DNA of 64,000 bases from Lamellibrachia columna (GCA_963662155.1 OY759274.1:47883577-47947576); one strand, 5' to 3'. Positions 1 to 11,996 are shown, counted from the stretch's first letter. Notes: generated from the sequence alone by a model not told the origin. Made by a program: numbers and translations.

Positions 1-705
1 CTGTCTCGGACAGGAGGCAATGGAGGTGAGGGCGCAGTGTCTGACGGGGCAAACTGTCCACTGTATGGAATGTCTCCAGTGTGCAGGGAAGCACCCAGTG
101 TTTGGTGCGGTTGAGTCAGGATGCTCTGGTCATAGTTGGAGGAATGTTTCGAGTGAAGAGATGAGGTCGAATGTGTCATCATTGAATCTGTGCTAGTGTA
201 ACACTCGCTGTGTCTGGAATGTGGTGATCCGTCCAATCCAAGTGGCTCAAACGGCTGCTGTCGGAGGCTCCCTCTGGTGATTGGGGGGACAACACTCCAG
301 TGTCTGTTCTTCCTTTGCAGTTCGTGGGGTCGCACAACCGCGATGGGACTAGACTTGGGAGTGCTGCCACCTTGTGTCCAGGGAGCAGCTGACCGAACCA
401 TCCCCTGGTAGCCAGAATGTGGCATGGCTGACTCTGATGAACATCTCAAGTCCATTGTCTCATTGCCACATTGTTGGAAGTTTGGTGCAGAGTTTGAGCC
501 CTGCATGTTGCTGCAGTTAATCAACCAAGATGACCTGGCAAGTACATGTTGACTGGGCAAAGCTGACGGCACCTGTCGGCCACGCTTTAGCTGTGACGTG
601 TAACCTTCACTCTGCTGCTGCCCTCTGGTGGCTGATGATGAAGGATCACAGGTGGCACCACTGTCTGGTGGCCATGCTGACGTTCTGTTGGCCGTTGAAT
701 GTAAA
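1..705 (-). CDS. Host gene exon (partial, runs off left edge): Ser/Pro/Gln/His-rich protein region
   Basis: On the minus strand one frame is open from 737 to base 1, giving 234 complete codons from 704 to 3 with no stop. At 706-707 there is a canonical acceptor: a T-rich tract ending TTGCATTACAG precedes the exon. The first exon base (705) completes a split codon, so the exon starts needing one base. The predicted residues are non-repetitive and rich in Ser, Pro, Gln and His, with pieces such as STSSLHSKHSSNY and PSPPLPPVRD, the latter resembling a proline-rich SH3-type ligand. No transmembrane segment or catalytic motif is visible, and it looks like a disordered, possibly cytoplasmic, scaffold or receptor-tail region. 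Base composition shifts sharply to AT-rich just upstream of the acceptor. The next exon upstream in the gene is probably 31514-31663, whose phase fits. I do not recognise the family. I am confident it is coding and not at all confident about function. Confidence 0.8.
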
Positions 706-960
706 CTGTAATGCAAAAATAAATAATTATATACTGATCAATGGCTATTACAAATTATATTGAGAAGTATGATTACTAAAGTGGGTTGCACATTCATCTT
801 CAACTGTTGCTGTTTTTAGTTTTGTAGGATGGAATATTCAATAAATCTACTAGTATTAAACAGTTTCACATGAAAGATAGTTTAACACATATCATTCAGA
901 ATTTGTTATCCAGCTTGTGTTCTAAACTAGCTAGCAAATATTAATGGTGTTATTTAGCTC
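706..960. other. AT-rich intron sequence
   Basis: This is unique AT-rich DNA directly upstream (minus strand) of the acceptor at 706-707. I see no open frame or repeat in it. Confidence 0.6.
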
Positions 961-2477
961 CAGCAGTACGTAAGCTCAGTCTGTGTCACCCTCTGTCTGT
1001 GTCACCCTGGTGCATTTGTAATACTTTAACGGTATATTACTTTAGCGCCAGCAGTGAGTAAGCTCAGTTTGTGTCACCCTCTATCTGTGTCACCCTGGTG
1101 TATTTGTAATACTTTAGCGCCAGCAGTGACTAAGCTCAGTCTGTGTCACCCTCTGTCTGTGTCACCCTGGTGCATTTGTAATACTTTAGCGCCAGCTGTG
1201 ACTAAGCTCAGTCTGTGTCACCCTCTGTCTGTGTCACCCTGGTGTATTTGTAATACTTTAGCGCCAGCTGTGACTAAGCTCAGTCTGTGTCACCCTGGTG
1301 TATTTGTAATACTTTAACGGTATGTTACTTTAGCGCCAGCAGTGAGTAAGCTCAGCCTGTGTCACCCTCTGTCTGTGTCACCCTCTGTCTGTGTCACCCT
1401 CTGTCTGTGTCACCCTGGTGTATTTGTAATACTTTAACGGTATGTTACTTTAGCGCCAGCAGTGACTAAGCTCAGTCTGTGTCACCCTCTGTCTGTGTCA
1501 CCCTGGTGCATTTGTAATACTTTAGCGCCAGCTGTGACTAAGCTCAGTCTGTGTCACTCTCTGTCACCCTGGTGTATTTGTAATACTTTAACGGTATGTT
1601 ACTTTAGCGCCATCAGTGAGTAAGCTCAGCCTGTGTCACCCTCTGTCTGTGTCACCCTGGTGCATTTGTAATACTTTAGTGCCAGCTGTGACTAAGCTCA
1701 GTCTGTGTCACTCTCTGTCACCCTGGTGTATTTGTAATACTTTAACGGTATGTTACTTTAGCGCCAGCAGTGAGTAAGCTCAGCCTGTGTCACCCTCTGT
1801 CTGTGTCACCCTGGTGCATTTGTAATACTTTAGCGCCAGCTGTGACTAAGCTCAGTCTGTGTCACTCTCTGTCACCCTGGTGTATTTGTAATACTTTAAC
1901 GGTATGTTACTTTAGCGCCAGCAGTGAGTAAGCTCAGCCTGTGTCACCCTCTGTCTGTGTCACCCTGGTGTATTTGTAGTACTTTAACGGTACGTTACTT
2001 TAGCGCCAGCAGTGAGTAAGCTCTGTCTGTGTCACCCTCTGTCTGTGTCACCCTGGTGTATTTGTAATACTTTAGCGCCAGCAGTGAGTAAGCTCAGTTT
2101 GTGTCACCCTCTGTCTGTGTCACCCTATGTCTGTGTCACCCTGGTGCATTTGTAATACTTTAATGGTGTTACTTTAGTGGCAGCAGTGAGTAAGCTCTGT
2201 CTGTGTCACCCTCTGTCTGTGTCACCCTGGTGTATTTGTAATACTTTAGCGCCAGCAGTGAGTAAGCTCAGTTTGTGTCACCCTCTGTCTGTGTCACCCT
2301 ATGTCTGTGTCACCCTGGTGCATTTGTAATACTTTAATGGTGTTACTTTAGTGGCAGCAGTGAGTAAGCTCTGTCTGTGTCACCCTCTGTCTGTGTCACC
2401 CTCTGTCTGTGTCACCCTCTGTCTGTGTCACCCTCTGTCTGTGTCACCCTGGTGTATTTGTAATACTTTAACGGTGT
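961..2477. repeat. Compound minisatellite, ~70-118 bp units with a nested 16-bp repeat
   Basis: Each long unit joins a GTGTCACCCTCTGTCT-type 16-bp block (one to five copies) to a segment reading GGTGTATTTGTAATACTTTA and then GCGCCAGCAGTGAGTAAGC. Units differ in the number of 16-bp blocks and in an optional ACGGTATGTTACTTTA insert, so the array grew at two scales. Short open frames across it only reflect the repeat. Confidence 0.95.
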
Positions 2478-2761
2478 TACTTTGTGGAAATGTCAACCAG
2501 CAGCAGGAGCCAGCAGTGATCTCTTCCTCAAATTATGTTATGAATGTTTCACTTGACAATACAAAAAGCAGTCTACCTCTAAGGAAGACACACTGGGGGA
2601 GGGGGGAGGGGGGAGACTACTGGTGCAACTCCATAGCAAATCTACAACACAGCCTTAGTGCCAACTAAAACATTCCTGGCCACACCTTCACTATAAATAA
2701 CACCAGAACTGTTCCAGCTGTCTTCCAGCGTGATGTAGAGAGCAAGGTTAGTCATCACAAT
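2478..2761. other. Non-repetitive spacer
   Basis: This is a unique stretch with a short G-rich run near 2595-2615. Short open frames exist on both strands, but neither has a convincing pair of splice sites. Confidence 0.5.
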
Positions 2762-3000
2762 CACCACCTTACACCTGTACACGAGATTACACCTGTACAA
2801 GAGATTACACATGTACACAAGATTACACCTGTACACATGATTACACCTGTACACACGATTACACATGTACACACGATTCCACATGTACATAAGATTACAT
2901 CTGTATACGAGATTACACCTGTACACCAGATTACACATGTACACCAGATTACACCTGCATACTGGATTACGTGTGTATGCCAGATTACACATATACACCA
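2762..3000. repeat. Minisatellite, 18-bp unit, ~13 copies
   Basis: The repeated unit is close to GATTACACCTGTACACGA, with scattered substitutions. The 18-bp period keeps frames open on both strands, which produces a spurious Cys/Tyr-rich minus-strand frame. Confidence 0.93.
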
Positions 3001-3173
3001 GTGTCAACATGTGCGATATTTATCATTTGACAGAATGAAGTTCTAAAAACTGACTGGATGATGACAGGAACCTGTGTCAGCACCCCTACCAACTGTGTCA
3101 GCATCCAGTACTGGTGCAGTCGGCACTGGTACAGGGCACTAGGTTCTGGTAATCAAGTCCACTGTACCACTAA

Positions 3174-3401
3174 CACACTACAAACACTGACTGCACACTA
3201 ACACACTACACACATTGACTGCCACACTAACACACTACAAACACTGACTGCCACATTAACACACTACAAACACTGACTGCCACATTAACACTCTACAAAT
3301 ACTGACTGCCACACTAACACTCTACAAAAAACACTAACTGCATACTAACACACTACTAACACACTACAAACACACTACTAACACACTACAAACACACTAC
3401 A
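3174..3401. repeat. Degenerate minisatellite, ~29-bp unit grading into ~12 bp
   Basis: Units built on ACACTACAAACACTGACTGC repeat with small indels, then collapse to shorter CACTACAAACA and ACACTACTAAC units. The array directly abuts a LINE-like coding remnant. Confidence 0.85.
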
Positions 3402-3623
3402 AAAACAGTCGTTCAGACAAAATCTATAAATACTTTTAAAAACCGCCTGGATCATTTCTGGTCCAATCAGGAAATTCTATATAATTTCGAAGCACCTTTA
3501 AAAATAGGAACTGGAATTCTTAAATTATTAATAGACGACGATGAAGATCTGATCCACGAGGAGTCACAAGAATCCTGCGATCAGAACCATCTTAAGGTAA
3601 AAACATCGAACTTGTTACCATAA
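3402..3623 (+). pseudogene. LINE reverse transcriptase C-terminal remnant
   Basis: A short plus-strand open frame of about 70 codons ends at a TAA at 3621-3623. It contains SINTFKNRLDHFW followed by SNQEILYNFEAPL. The first piece aligns with SMNMFKNKVDTYL at the C-terminus of the intact reverse transcriptase ending at 61466, so the match can be seen inside this window. The S-x-N-x-FKN-x-x-D pattern is typical of the extreme C-terminus of CR1/jockey-group ORF2 proteins. The rest of the element is absent; the repeat array at 3174-3401 begins immediately upstream. The fragment ends in AAG followed by GTAAAA and is preceded by AAAAACAG, so an exonised fragment is possible but unproven. It belongs to a different subfamily from the LINE at 59937. 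Confidence 0.6.
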
Positions 3624-4955
3624 ACATGCCATACATAACTCTGGCTGTACAACTATGTGCCAAGTACAGCAAACATCAATAAATGTTGACCAGTATATTT
3701 AAGATACATTGAAATATACATGTATAAGAAAAAAGTTTGTCTATGTGTATTAATGAACAACATGAATTGATAAATATTGATGACATGAATGAACAAACTC
3801 AATTTATATATATTATATAATTAATTGAATAAATAATTAATTAAGATATATGTAATTTCCAAAGTAGTTGTATTATTACATGTTGCTGGTGTATTTGTAA
3901 TACTTTTTTATTTTATAATCTGTCTGTTTTACAGTCTCACAATTCATATCAAATGGGTATTGATCTAGATGTAAACAACACATGCTCTGTAATCATAATC
4001 TGTGTACAAATCTAGATCTAGATGTAAACAACACATGCTCTGTAATCATAATCTGTGTACAAATCCTCTGTACTGTAATGTGTATACACAATACAAGTTA
4101 TGTACATAATGTGCATAGTATCCACAATCCATGCCCTGTACATAATGTTAATACAATATTGGGTACTATGTTAAGGTGTTATTTGATAATTTAGTGATAA
4201 ATAATGAATGTATCAGAAAGCCCATTGAACGTTATGACCAGATTACCCTGAAAGGGTTTTGACCCACTATTTTTTACCAGTCTTCTTGTAAGAACTCCTA
4301 CAAAAAAATGTATACAATTAAACTTAACTCACCCTGTGTTTGTCTCTGGAAACATTGTTGCCTCCATCACTGACTGGGTGAACCATGCTCTCAATAACAC
4401 AGCCAAACTATGTGAATCTTGCACTTATCCAAACTCTCAATAACACACCCAAATCAACGAAATACTGTCATCCAACCTGATCCCATCCAGCATGAGTGGA
4501 AGTTATGAAACTTGAATGTTAAATTGATCAAATATGTCACAAAATGAACACGCCTGTGAAATAAACACAGCAGCCTATCTATGTGCTGCCATGTCTACTA
4601 CTACCACACTACTGCAGTCCACAGCCAAGTACTCATGTCTATGACTCAATGCTGGCTGCCTATTGACACAGCCAATTGCCCAGTATTGGCACTAGTAACC
4701 ACACACTGGCAGTATGAGGCCACAATGAAAGGGTCTATGACACATGTCAACATTGTTTGGTGGGAGCTCAAACAATGGGGTCACGGCTGACTGGACAACC
4801 AGGTCAGACATGTCCCATTGGCTGACCATGGCCAGTAGTTGTGGGGGTAGACTATAATCTCTGCACTGTTGTAACAACAGGAAATAAACACAATAGCTTG
4901 AGAATATTTAGTCATTATTACCTCAATACTTCATTATATATGTTAAAGCATAAGA
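3624..4955. other. AT-rich unique sequence with one 53-bp direct duplication
   Basis: No gene is supported here. A 47-bp segment beginning CTAGATGTAAACAACACATG occurs twice with a 53-bp period (about 3965-4065). A single copy of the CTGGTGTATTTGTAATACTT motif from the first array lies at 3886-3906. Short open frames at 4581-4790 (+) and 4692-4877 (-) have no recognisable features. Confidence 0.6.
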
Positions 4956-4959
4956 AGTC

Positions 4960-5235
4960 ACAGTTTTCAGCCTATGCATCTATAAGAGTTACTTAAACTA
5001 ACCATTTGTAACTACAATTGAGAATATCACGCCAGTGGTTTACTAGGAAAACCTTGTTAAACACACATCTTAAATTCATGGGTCGAGCCATGCTGTTAGA
5101 TAACACAGGTATTCTGGCAATATTCGCTCGCCAAATGAAAACATATTTGCATACACCTATTCCTATTTTTGCAAATAGGGTATGGCCATGTTATTTGCAA
5201 ACTCAACTTTTGTAACATATTTTGGTCTTTGTTTA
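4960..5235 (+). repeat. Dispersed repeat, copy a (direct)
   Basis: This is the first of three diverged copies of an interspersed sequence. Shared blocks are GCCTATGCATCT, then AACTAACCATTT, GAATATCACGCCAGT, a CATGGG...GCC block and CTGGCAATATTC. Copy c (5930-6460) follows the same order over its full length, and copy b (5595-5735) is inverted. Confidence 0.75.
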
Positions 5236-5594
5236 CTGTATGCTTTTAATTCATGATGTTTGTACTTTTATACAAATATATTTTTTTTATCCTGACTTAT
5301 CTTATATATATTTTTACTACACGTCATGTATGTATATTTATATATATTTTTTTCTCACTACATGTACCTCTATTGTTCATAATGTGTGTATATGTATGTT
5401 TTTTTTACCTGTATGTATTTATAATATTATGGGCTCTTGCCTGAAATAAAACATTATTATTATTATAAACAAGTCTTCTTTTTGAGACTTTGCATTGGTT
5501 CTGTGTATGCCGGCCTCCCTTAGTACGTCACCTGATTTGATAGAACTGTGCAAGTGCTTATCAGTCAAGCTGGTTAACATGTCAGCCCTCAAGT
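5236..5594. other. AT-rich spacer
   Basis: This is T-rich, low-complexity sequence. Phe/Tyr/Ile-rich frames here are composition artefacts. No feature is supported. Confidence 0.5.
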
Positions 5595-5735
5595 CATTGG
5601 CAGAAATGACTGGATTTTCAAACTTTTAGAACACATTCTGGGTAAACCACTGGCGTGATATTCTTGATTTTAGTTGCACATGGTTAGGTTTTATTACCTC
5701 TTTAGATGCATAGCCCAAAACCATGACTTTTGTTT
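5595..5735 (-). repeat. Dispersed repeat, copy b (inverted)
   Basis: Read on the minus strand, this segment gives GTCATGGTTTTGGGCTATGC, then an AACCATGTGCAACT block and AGAATATCACGCCAGTGG. It matches copies a and c in the same order. Copies a and b are therefore inverted relative to each other about 360 bp apart. Confidence 0.75.
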
Positions 5736-5929
5736 CACTTTAATAATGCCATTAGTCTGTGTATGGTTTTATTAAAAGTAGAGTATAATAGTAACACAAT
5801 TTTTTTTTTTCTGTCATGTTTATGTCAACTAAAATACATTTAATCAAATATTAATTTTTTTGGCAATACAAATTTTTCTTTATTAGTTTATTTTTATGTT
5901 GTATAATAACCAAAATTAAAGGGAAACAA

Positions 5930-6460
5930 ACGTCATGGTTTTGGGCCTATTCACCTGTAACAGTTACTAAAACAACCATTTGGCATGTAAAAACAAGAAT
6001 ATCACACCAGTTGATTACAACGAAAAAGTTATTGAACACACAACATTTTAATTTCATGGGCTGCACCATACTACATTACCCTACATCATTAGTGCCAGAT
6101 GGTAATTTGACCTGGCATAATAAAATATATACCCTAATGGTATAATGACCTACCAGAATTACCTTCTTGTTTTTTAGTTAATATTGTGTTTTCTTCACCT
6201 TTAAGTTTATTGAATACATCCACTATATTTATATTACAGGCAATATAGAGCACTGCACTTTTAAATGAAGGTTTTTTTAGTACATTGACCTGGGTCATTT
6301 CTCCATGGCGTAGAATAGGGCTAACCTGGCAATATTCACTCACCAAATAATATATTTGTAAACACCTATATGGCTAATCCTAAACTTGCCAGTACGATTT
6401 GGCTATGCTGTTTGCATTCAAACTCAACTTATGTAACATAATTTGACAATTGTTTACTAA
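5930..6460 (+). repeat. Dispersed repeat, copy c (direct, interrupted)
   Basis: The left part (about 5930-6080) matches the first half of copy a, and the right part (about 6310-6460) matches its second half, from GGCAATATTCACTC to CTCAACTTATGTAACATA. About 210-230 bp of unrelated sequence lies between, so a later insertion or a longer ancestral form is implied. The 16-bp array begins just after this copy. Confidence 0.7.
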
Positions 6461-6485
6461 ACTAGTACGTTTCTGACTTAGCAGC

Positions 6486-8925
6486 ACATTTGAGAGTGAA
6501 GGCAACAGAGAGTGAAGGCAACGGAGAGTGAAGGCAGTGGAGAGTGAAGGCAACAGAGAGTGAAGGCAACGGAGAGTGAAGGCAAGAGAGTGAAGGTAAC
6601 GCAGAGTGAAGGCAACAGAGAGTGAAGGCAACGGAGAGTGAAGGCAATGGAGAGTGAAGGCAAGAGAGTGAAGGTAACGCAGAGTGAAGGCAACAGAGAG
6701 TTAAGGTAATGGAGAGTGAAGGCAACGGAGAGTGAAGGCACCAGAGAGTGAAGGCAAGAGAGTGAAGGCAACAGAGAGTTAAGGTAATGGAGAGTGAATG
6801 CAATGGAGAGTGAAGGCAATGGAGAGTGAAGGCAACGGAGAGTGAAGGCAAGAGAGTGAAGGTAACGCAGAGTGAAGGCACCAGAGAGTTAAGGTAATGG
6901 AGAGTGAATGCAATGGAGAGTGAAGGCAACGGAGAGTTAAGGCAATGGAGAGTGAAGGCAAGAGAGTGAAGGTAACGCAGAGTGAAGGCAACAGAGAGTT
7001 AAGGTAATGGAGAGTGAATGCAATGGAGAGTGAAGGCAATGGAGAGTGAAGGCAACGGAGAGTGAAGGCAATGGAGAGTGAAGGTAACGCAGAGTGAAGG
7101 CAACAGAGAGTTAAGGTAATGGAGAGTGAATGCAATGGAGAGTGAAGGCAACGGAGAGTGAAGGCAATGGAGAGTGAAGGCAAGAGAGTGAAGGTAACGC
7201 AGAGTGAAGGCAACAGAGAGTTAAGGTAATGGAGAGTGAATGCAATGGAGAGTGAAGGCAACAGAGAGTGAAGACAACGGAGAGTGAAGACAACGGAGAG
7301 TGAAGGCAATGGAGAGTGATAGCAACAGAGACAGAAGGCAATGGAGAGTGAAGGCAATGGAGAGTGAAGGCAATGGAGAGTGAAGGCAATGGAGAGTGAT
7401 AGCAACAGAGACAGAAGGCAATGGAGAGTGAAGGCAATGGAGAGTGATAACAACAGAGACAGAAGGCAATGGAGAGTGAAGGCAATGGAGAGTGAAGGCA
7501 ATGGAGAGTGAATGTAATGGAGAGTGATAGCAACAGAGACAGAAGCAATGGAGAGTGAAGGCAACAGAGAGTGAAGACAACGGAGAGTGAAGGCAATGGA
7601 GAGTGAAGGCAATGGAGAGTGATAGCAACAGAGACAGAAGGCAATGGAGAGTGAAGGCAATGGAGAGTGAAGGCAATGGAGTGATAGCAACAGAGACAGA
7701 AGGCAATGGAGAGTGAAGGCAATGGAGAGTGAAGGCAATGGAGAGTGAAGGCAATGGAGAGTGAAGCCAACGGAGAGTGAAGGCAATGGAGTGAAGGCAA
7801 TGGAGAGTGAATGTAATGGAGAGTGATAGCAACAGAGACAGAAGGCAATGGAGAGTGAAGGCAATGGAGAGTGAAGGCAATGGAGAGTGAAGGCAATGGA
7901 GAGTGATAGCAACAGAGACAGAAGGCAATGGAGAGTGAAGGCAATGGAGAGTGAAGGCAATGGAGAGTGATAGCAACAGAGACAGAAGGCAATGGAGAGT
8001 GAATGTAATGGAGAGTGAATGTAATGGAGAATGATAGCAACAGAGACAGAAGGCAATGGAGAGTGAAGGCAATGGAGAGTGATAGCAACAGAGACAGAAG
8101 GCAATGGAGAGTGATAGCAACAGAGACAGAAGGCAATGGAGAGTGAATGTAATGGAGAGTGAATGTAATGGAGAATGATAGCAACAGAGACAGAAGGCAA
8201 TGGAGAGTGAAGGCAATGGAGAGTGATAGCAACAGAGACAGAAGGCAATGGAGAGTGAAGGCAATGGAGAGTGAAGGCAATGGAGAGTGAATGTAATGGA
8301 GAGTGATAGCAACAGAGACAGAAGGCAATGGAGAGTGAATGTAATGGAGAATGAAGGCAATGGAGAGTGAAGGCAATGGAGAGTGAATGTAATGGAGAGT
8401 GATAGCAACAGAGACAGAAGGCAATGGAGAGTGAAGGCAATGGAGAGTGAAGGCAATGGAGAGTGAAGGCAATGGAGAGTGATAGCAACAGAGACAGAAG
8501 GCAATGGAGAGTGAAGGCAATGGAGAGTGAATGTAATGGAGAGTGAAGGCAATGGAGAGTGAAGGCAATGGAGAGTGAATGTAATGGAGAGTGAAGGCAA
8601 TGGAGAGTGAAGGCAATGGAGAGTGAAGGCAATTGAGAGTGAAGGCAATGGAGAGTGAAGGCAATGGAGAGTGATAGCAACAGAGACAGAAGGCAATGGA
8701 GAGTGAAGGCAATGGAGAGTGAAGGCAATGGAGAGTGAAGGCAATGGAGAGTGATAGCAACAGAGACAGAAGGCAATGGAGAGTGAAGGCAATGGAGAGT
8801 GAAGGCAATGGAGAGTGAAGGCAATGGAGAGTGATAGCAACAGAGACAGAAGGCAATGGAGAGTGAAGGCAATGGAGAGTGAAGGCAATGGAGAGTGAAG
8901 GCAATGGAGAGTGAATGTAATGGAC
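6486..8925. repeat. Large 16-bp minisatellite, ~150 units
   Basis: The base unit is GGCAATGGAGAGTGAA, with variants carrying GGCAACGGAGAG, TGTAATGGAGAG and a GATAGCAACAGAGACAGAA insert. The variants recur in patterns, showing higher-order block duplication, especially beyond 7300. The plus strand is purine-rich. Because 16 is not a multiple of three, all three minus-strand frames are open for hundreds of codons (up to 725); I treat these as artefacts. Confidence 0.97.
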
Positions 8926-9796
8926 TGGCTGCGGCCAACAGAAACATTCCTCCCAAAACTTAACATTTGACCTTATCTGCTAAGTGAAATAAGATGACAT
9001 CACCAGTAGTCTGACACAAGAAGATCAAAGACACCTTACCTTGCACAAAGACACCTGGCACCTGACACTTGGTAAACAAGTCTGACACCCTGGGAGGTGG
9101 CACCTCATTTACCAGGACAGGGGGTAATTGCAATAACATACAACTAGGTACAAACTTGCACACACAATGTATACTATACATACAATGAATTCAATCCTAC
9201 CTGTAATAGACCCCTGCAGAGTATCAGTACAAACCTATGTAACCAGGCACTGTGTGTGGACATTCTCTAACAAAGCAGATGTTAGTGAAACTGATCTGTG
9301 GCAAACTTGACATGCCTGAACAAATAATCAATAGTTAAATAACAGTGGCTGTCCTTTTATTGTGTGCATTCTCTATCACTGGTACGCAGAAATATACTGT
9401 CTAAACATGTCACATCTTCTCTTGGTTTTTACTGTGTCAAATGGGTGGATACATTTCTCCACATCTTTTTAATGGACAACGTAAGTGTAAATCTTAACAA
9501 AACTATAAATTGGTTGTCTTTATGCAGGCACCATAATGAACCATGTAATGTATGCTGATAACCTTTGTATATGTTCAACTGATGTTGAGGGTTCTATATG
9601 TTCAACTGATGTTGAGGGTTGAGAAATCTCACTGATTGTTGCGCCAATTATGGATGGCAATATGTTCCATATAACTATTACTGCCAAAATAGTACTGTAT
9701 GGATATTGATAATAAACCTCAAGAAAGGAAAATATTCAGTCAATAATCGTTTACACTGATCAATGCAGATATCTTGTTGGGAATGCACCATGCATG
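8926..9796. other. Unique spacer with a 27-bp direct duplication
   Basis: A 27-bp unit around TATATGTTCAACTGATGTTG occurs twice at about 9569-9622. A minus-strand open frame at 8960-9181 has one good-looking donor (CAAG|GTAAGG near 9037) but no convincing acceptor or phase. No gene is called. Confidence 0.5.
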
Positions 9797-10726
9797 ATTA
9801 GTATTCCATTAAGTGTGTTTGTTTGATGAGTATGCCATTAAGTGTGTTTGGTTTGATGAGTATGCCATTAAGTTTGTTTGGTTTGATGAGTATGCCAATA
9901 AGTGTGTTTGGTTTGATGAGTATGCCAATAAGTGTGTTTGGTTTGATCAGTATGCCACTAAGTGTGTTTAGTTTGATCAGTATGCCATTATGTATGTTTG
10001 GTTTGATCAGTATGCCATTAAGTGTGCCTGGTTTGAGCCACCATGCATGATCGGTATGCCATTAAGTGTGTTTGGTTTGATGAGTATGCCATTAAGTTTA
10101 TTTGGTTTGATCAGTATGCCATTAAGTGTGCTTAGTTTGATCAGTATGCCATTATGTATGTTTGGTTTGATCAGTATGCCATTAAGTGTGCATGGTTTGA
10201 TCCACCATGCATGATCAGTATGCCATTAAGTGTGTTTGGTTTGATGAGTATGCCAATAAGTGTGTTTGGTTTGATCAGTATGCCATTAAGTGTGTTTAGT
10301 TTGATCAGTATGCCATTATGTATGTTTGGTTTGATCAGTATGCCATTAAGTGTGCATGGTTTGATCCACCATGCATGATCGGTATGCCATTAAGTGTGTT
10401 TGGTTTGATCAGTATGCCATTAAGTGTTTGGTTTGATCAGTATGCAAATAAATGTGTTTGGTTTGATCAGTATACCATTAAGTGTGTTTGGTTTGATCAG
10501 TATGCCACTAAATGTTTTGGTTTGATCAGTATGCCACTAAGTGTGTTTGGTTTGATCAGTATGCCACTAAGTGTGTTTGGTTTGATCAGTATGCCATTAA
10601 GTGTGTTTGGTTTGATCAGTATGCCATTAAGTGTGTTTGGTTTGATCAGTATGCCATTAAGTGTGTTTGGTTTATCAGTATGCAATTAAGTGTTTTGGTT
10701 TGGTCAGTATGCCATTAAGTGTGTAT
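9797..10726. repeat. Minisatellite, 30-bp unit with a 164-bp higher-order repeat
   Basis: The unit is TTTGATCAGTATGCCATTAA plus GTGTGTTTGG. Between about 9990 and 10380 a 164-bp block including CCACCATGCATGATC repeats three times. The 10-codon period produces repeated open frames whose starts are 164-167 bp apart. These are repeat artefacts. Confidence 0.95.
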
Positions 10727-11289
10727 CTGTTTGGATATCCTGATAACATAGTTTTACATATTAGAAGCAATGTTAAAATGCCCCAAAATACACACTTCTA
10801 GAAATATACCAGTAACAAAACTGGTTTGTCAAAAAGCAGGGTTTAATGCTCATTATTTTTCATGTAATTTCTCTTATTTATTTTTTTACAGGGTTTCTCT
10901 AATTTTCCTCTTTATGTAATCCTAACTTTATTAGCTTTTCAACAAGACTATTTTCTCTGACATGATCAGCTGGTGGCAACATCTGGCAAGAAAGGGTTAA
11001 GAGAACAGACTGGGGATGTGATAATGTCACAATGATGGATTGTAAAATACTTGGCTGGGCCACCGAGATTACATTATTAGAATGCCTTCCTGCAGTCCTC
11101 TCATAAATCACTTATGATCTGGAGTCACTGCTTTCTTGGTGCACACATTGCATGAGGTACTCTGAAGACATTATGCAGGCACTCTGAATGCACTATAGAG
11201 GCACTATACATACACTCTGAAGGCACACTGAGGCACTAGGGAGGCATTCGGAAGGCACTCTCAACTGTAGCAATTTCTCACCCAACTAT
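10727..11289. other. Unique spacer
   Basis: The end of this stretch (about 11150-11262) holds loose AGGCACTCTGAA-type repeats. The rest is unique. A 70-codon minus-strand frame (10899-11111) has no splice or domain support. Confidence 0.5.
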
Positions 11290-11996
11290 TTATGTGGCCT
11301 GTGGCACAACCAATCTATCATGATATTTATGTAGCCTGTGGCCCAACCAATCTATCATGATATTTATGTAGCCTGTGGCCCAATCAATCTATCATGATAT
11401 TAATGTAGCCTGTGGCCCAACCAATCTGTCATGATATTTATGTAGCCTGTGGCCCAACCAATCTGTCATGATATTTATGTAGCCTGTGGCACAACCAATC
11501 TATCATGATATTTATGTAGCCTGTGGCCCAACCAATCTGTCATGATATTTATGTAGCCTGTGGCACAACCAATCTATCATGATATTTATGTAGCCTGTGG
11601 CCCAACCAATCTATCATGATATTTATGTAGCCTGTGGCCCAATCAATCTGTCATGATATTTATGTAGCCTGTGGCCCAACCAATCTATCATGATATTTAT
11701 GTAACCTGTGGCCCAACCAATCTGTCATGATATTTATGTAGCCTGTGGCACAACCAATCTATCATGATATTTATGTAGCCTGTGGCCCAACCAATCTGTC
11801 ATGATATTTATGTAGCCTGTGGCACAACCAATCTGTCATGATATTTATGTAGCCTGTGGCACAACCAATCTATCATGATATTTATGTAGCCTGTGGCACA
11901 ACCAATCTATCATGATATTTATGTAGCCTGTGGCACAACCAATCTATCATGATATTTATGTAGCCTGTGGCACAACCAATCTATCATGATATTTAT
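11290..11996. repeat. Minisatellite, 37-bp unit, ~19 copies
   Basis: The unit is ATGATATTTATGTAGCCTGT followed by GGCMCAACCAATCTRTC. Copies differ mainly at the CCC/CAC and TAT/TGT positions. Confidence 0.96.

Noticed and set aside
2560..2668. Plus-strand GDYWCNSIAN, resembling an immunoglobulin-domain DxGxYxC motif
   Set aside because: Preceded by a poly-G run rather than a domain, with no splice sites; a chance match.
6462..8966. Minus-strand frames of up to 725 codons
   Set aside because: All three frames are open at once because the 16-bp unit has no stops; protein would be pure LHSPLPSLSIAF-type repeats with no flanking domain.
8960..9181. Possible exon with donor CAAG|GTAAGG on the minus strand
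   Set aside because: No convincing acceptor, and the frames tested do not give the phase required by the supported exons.
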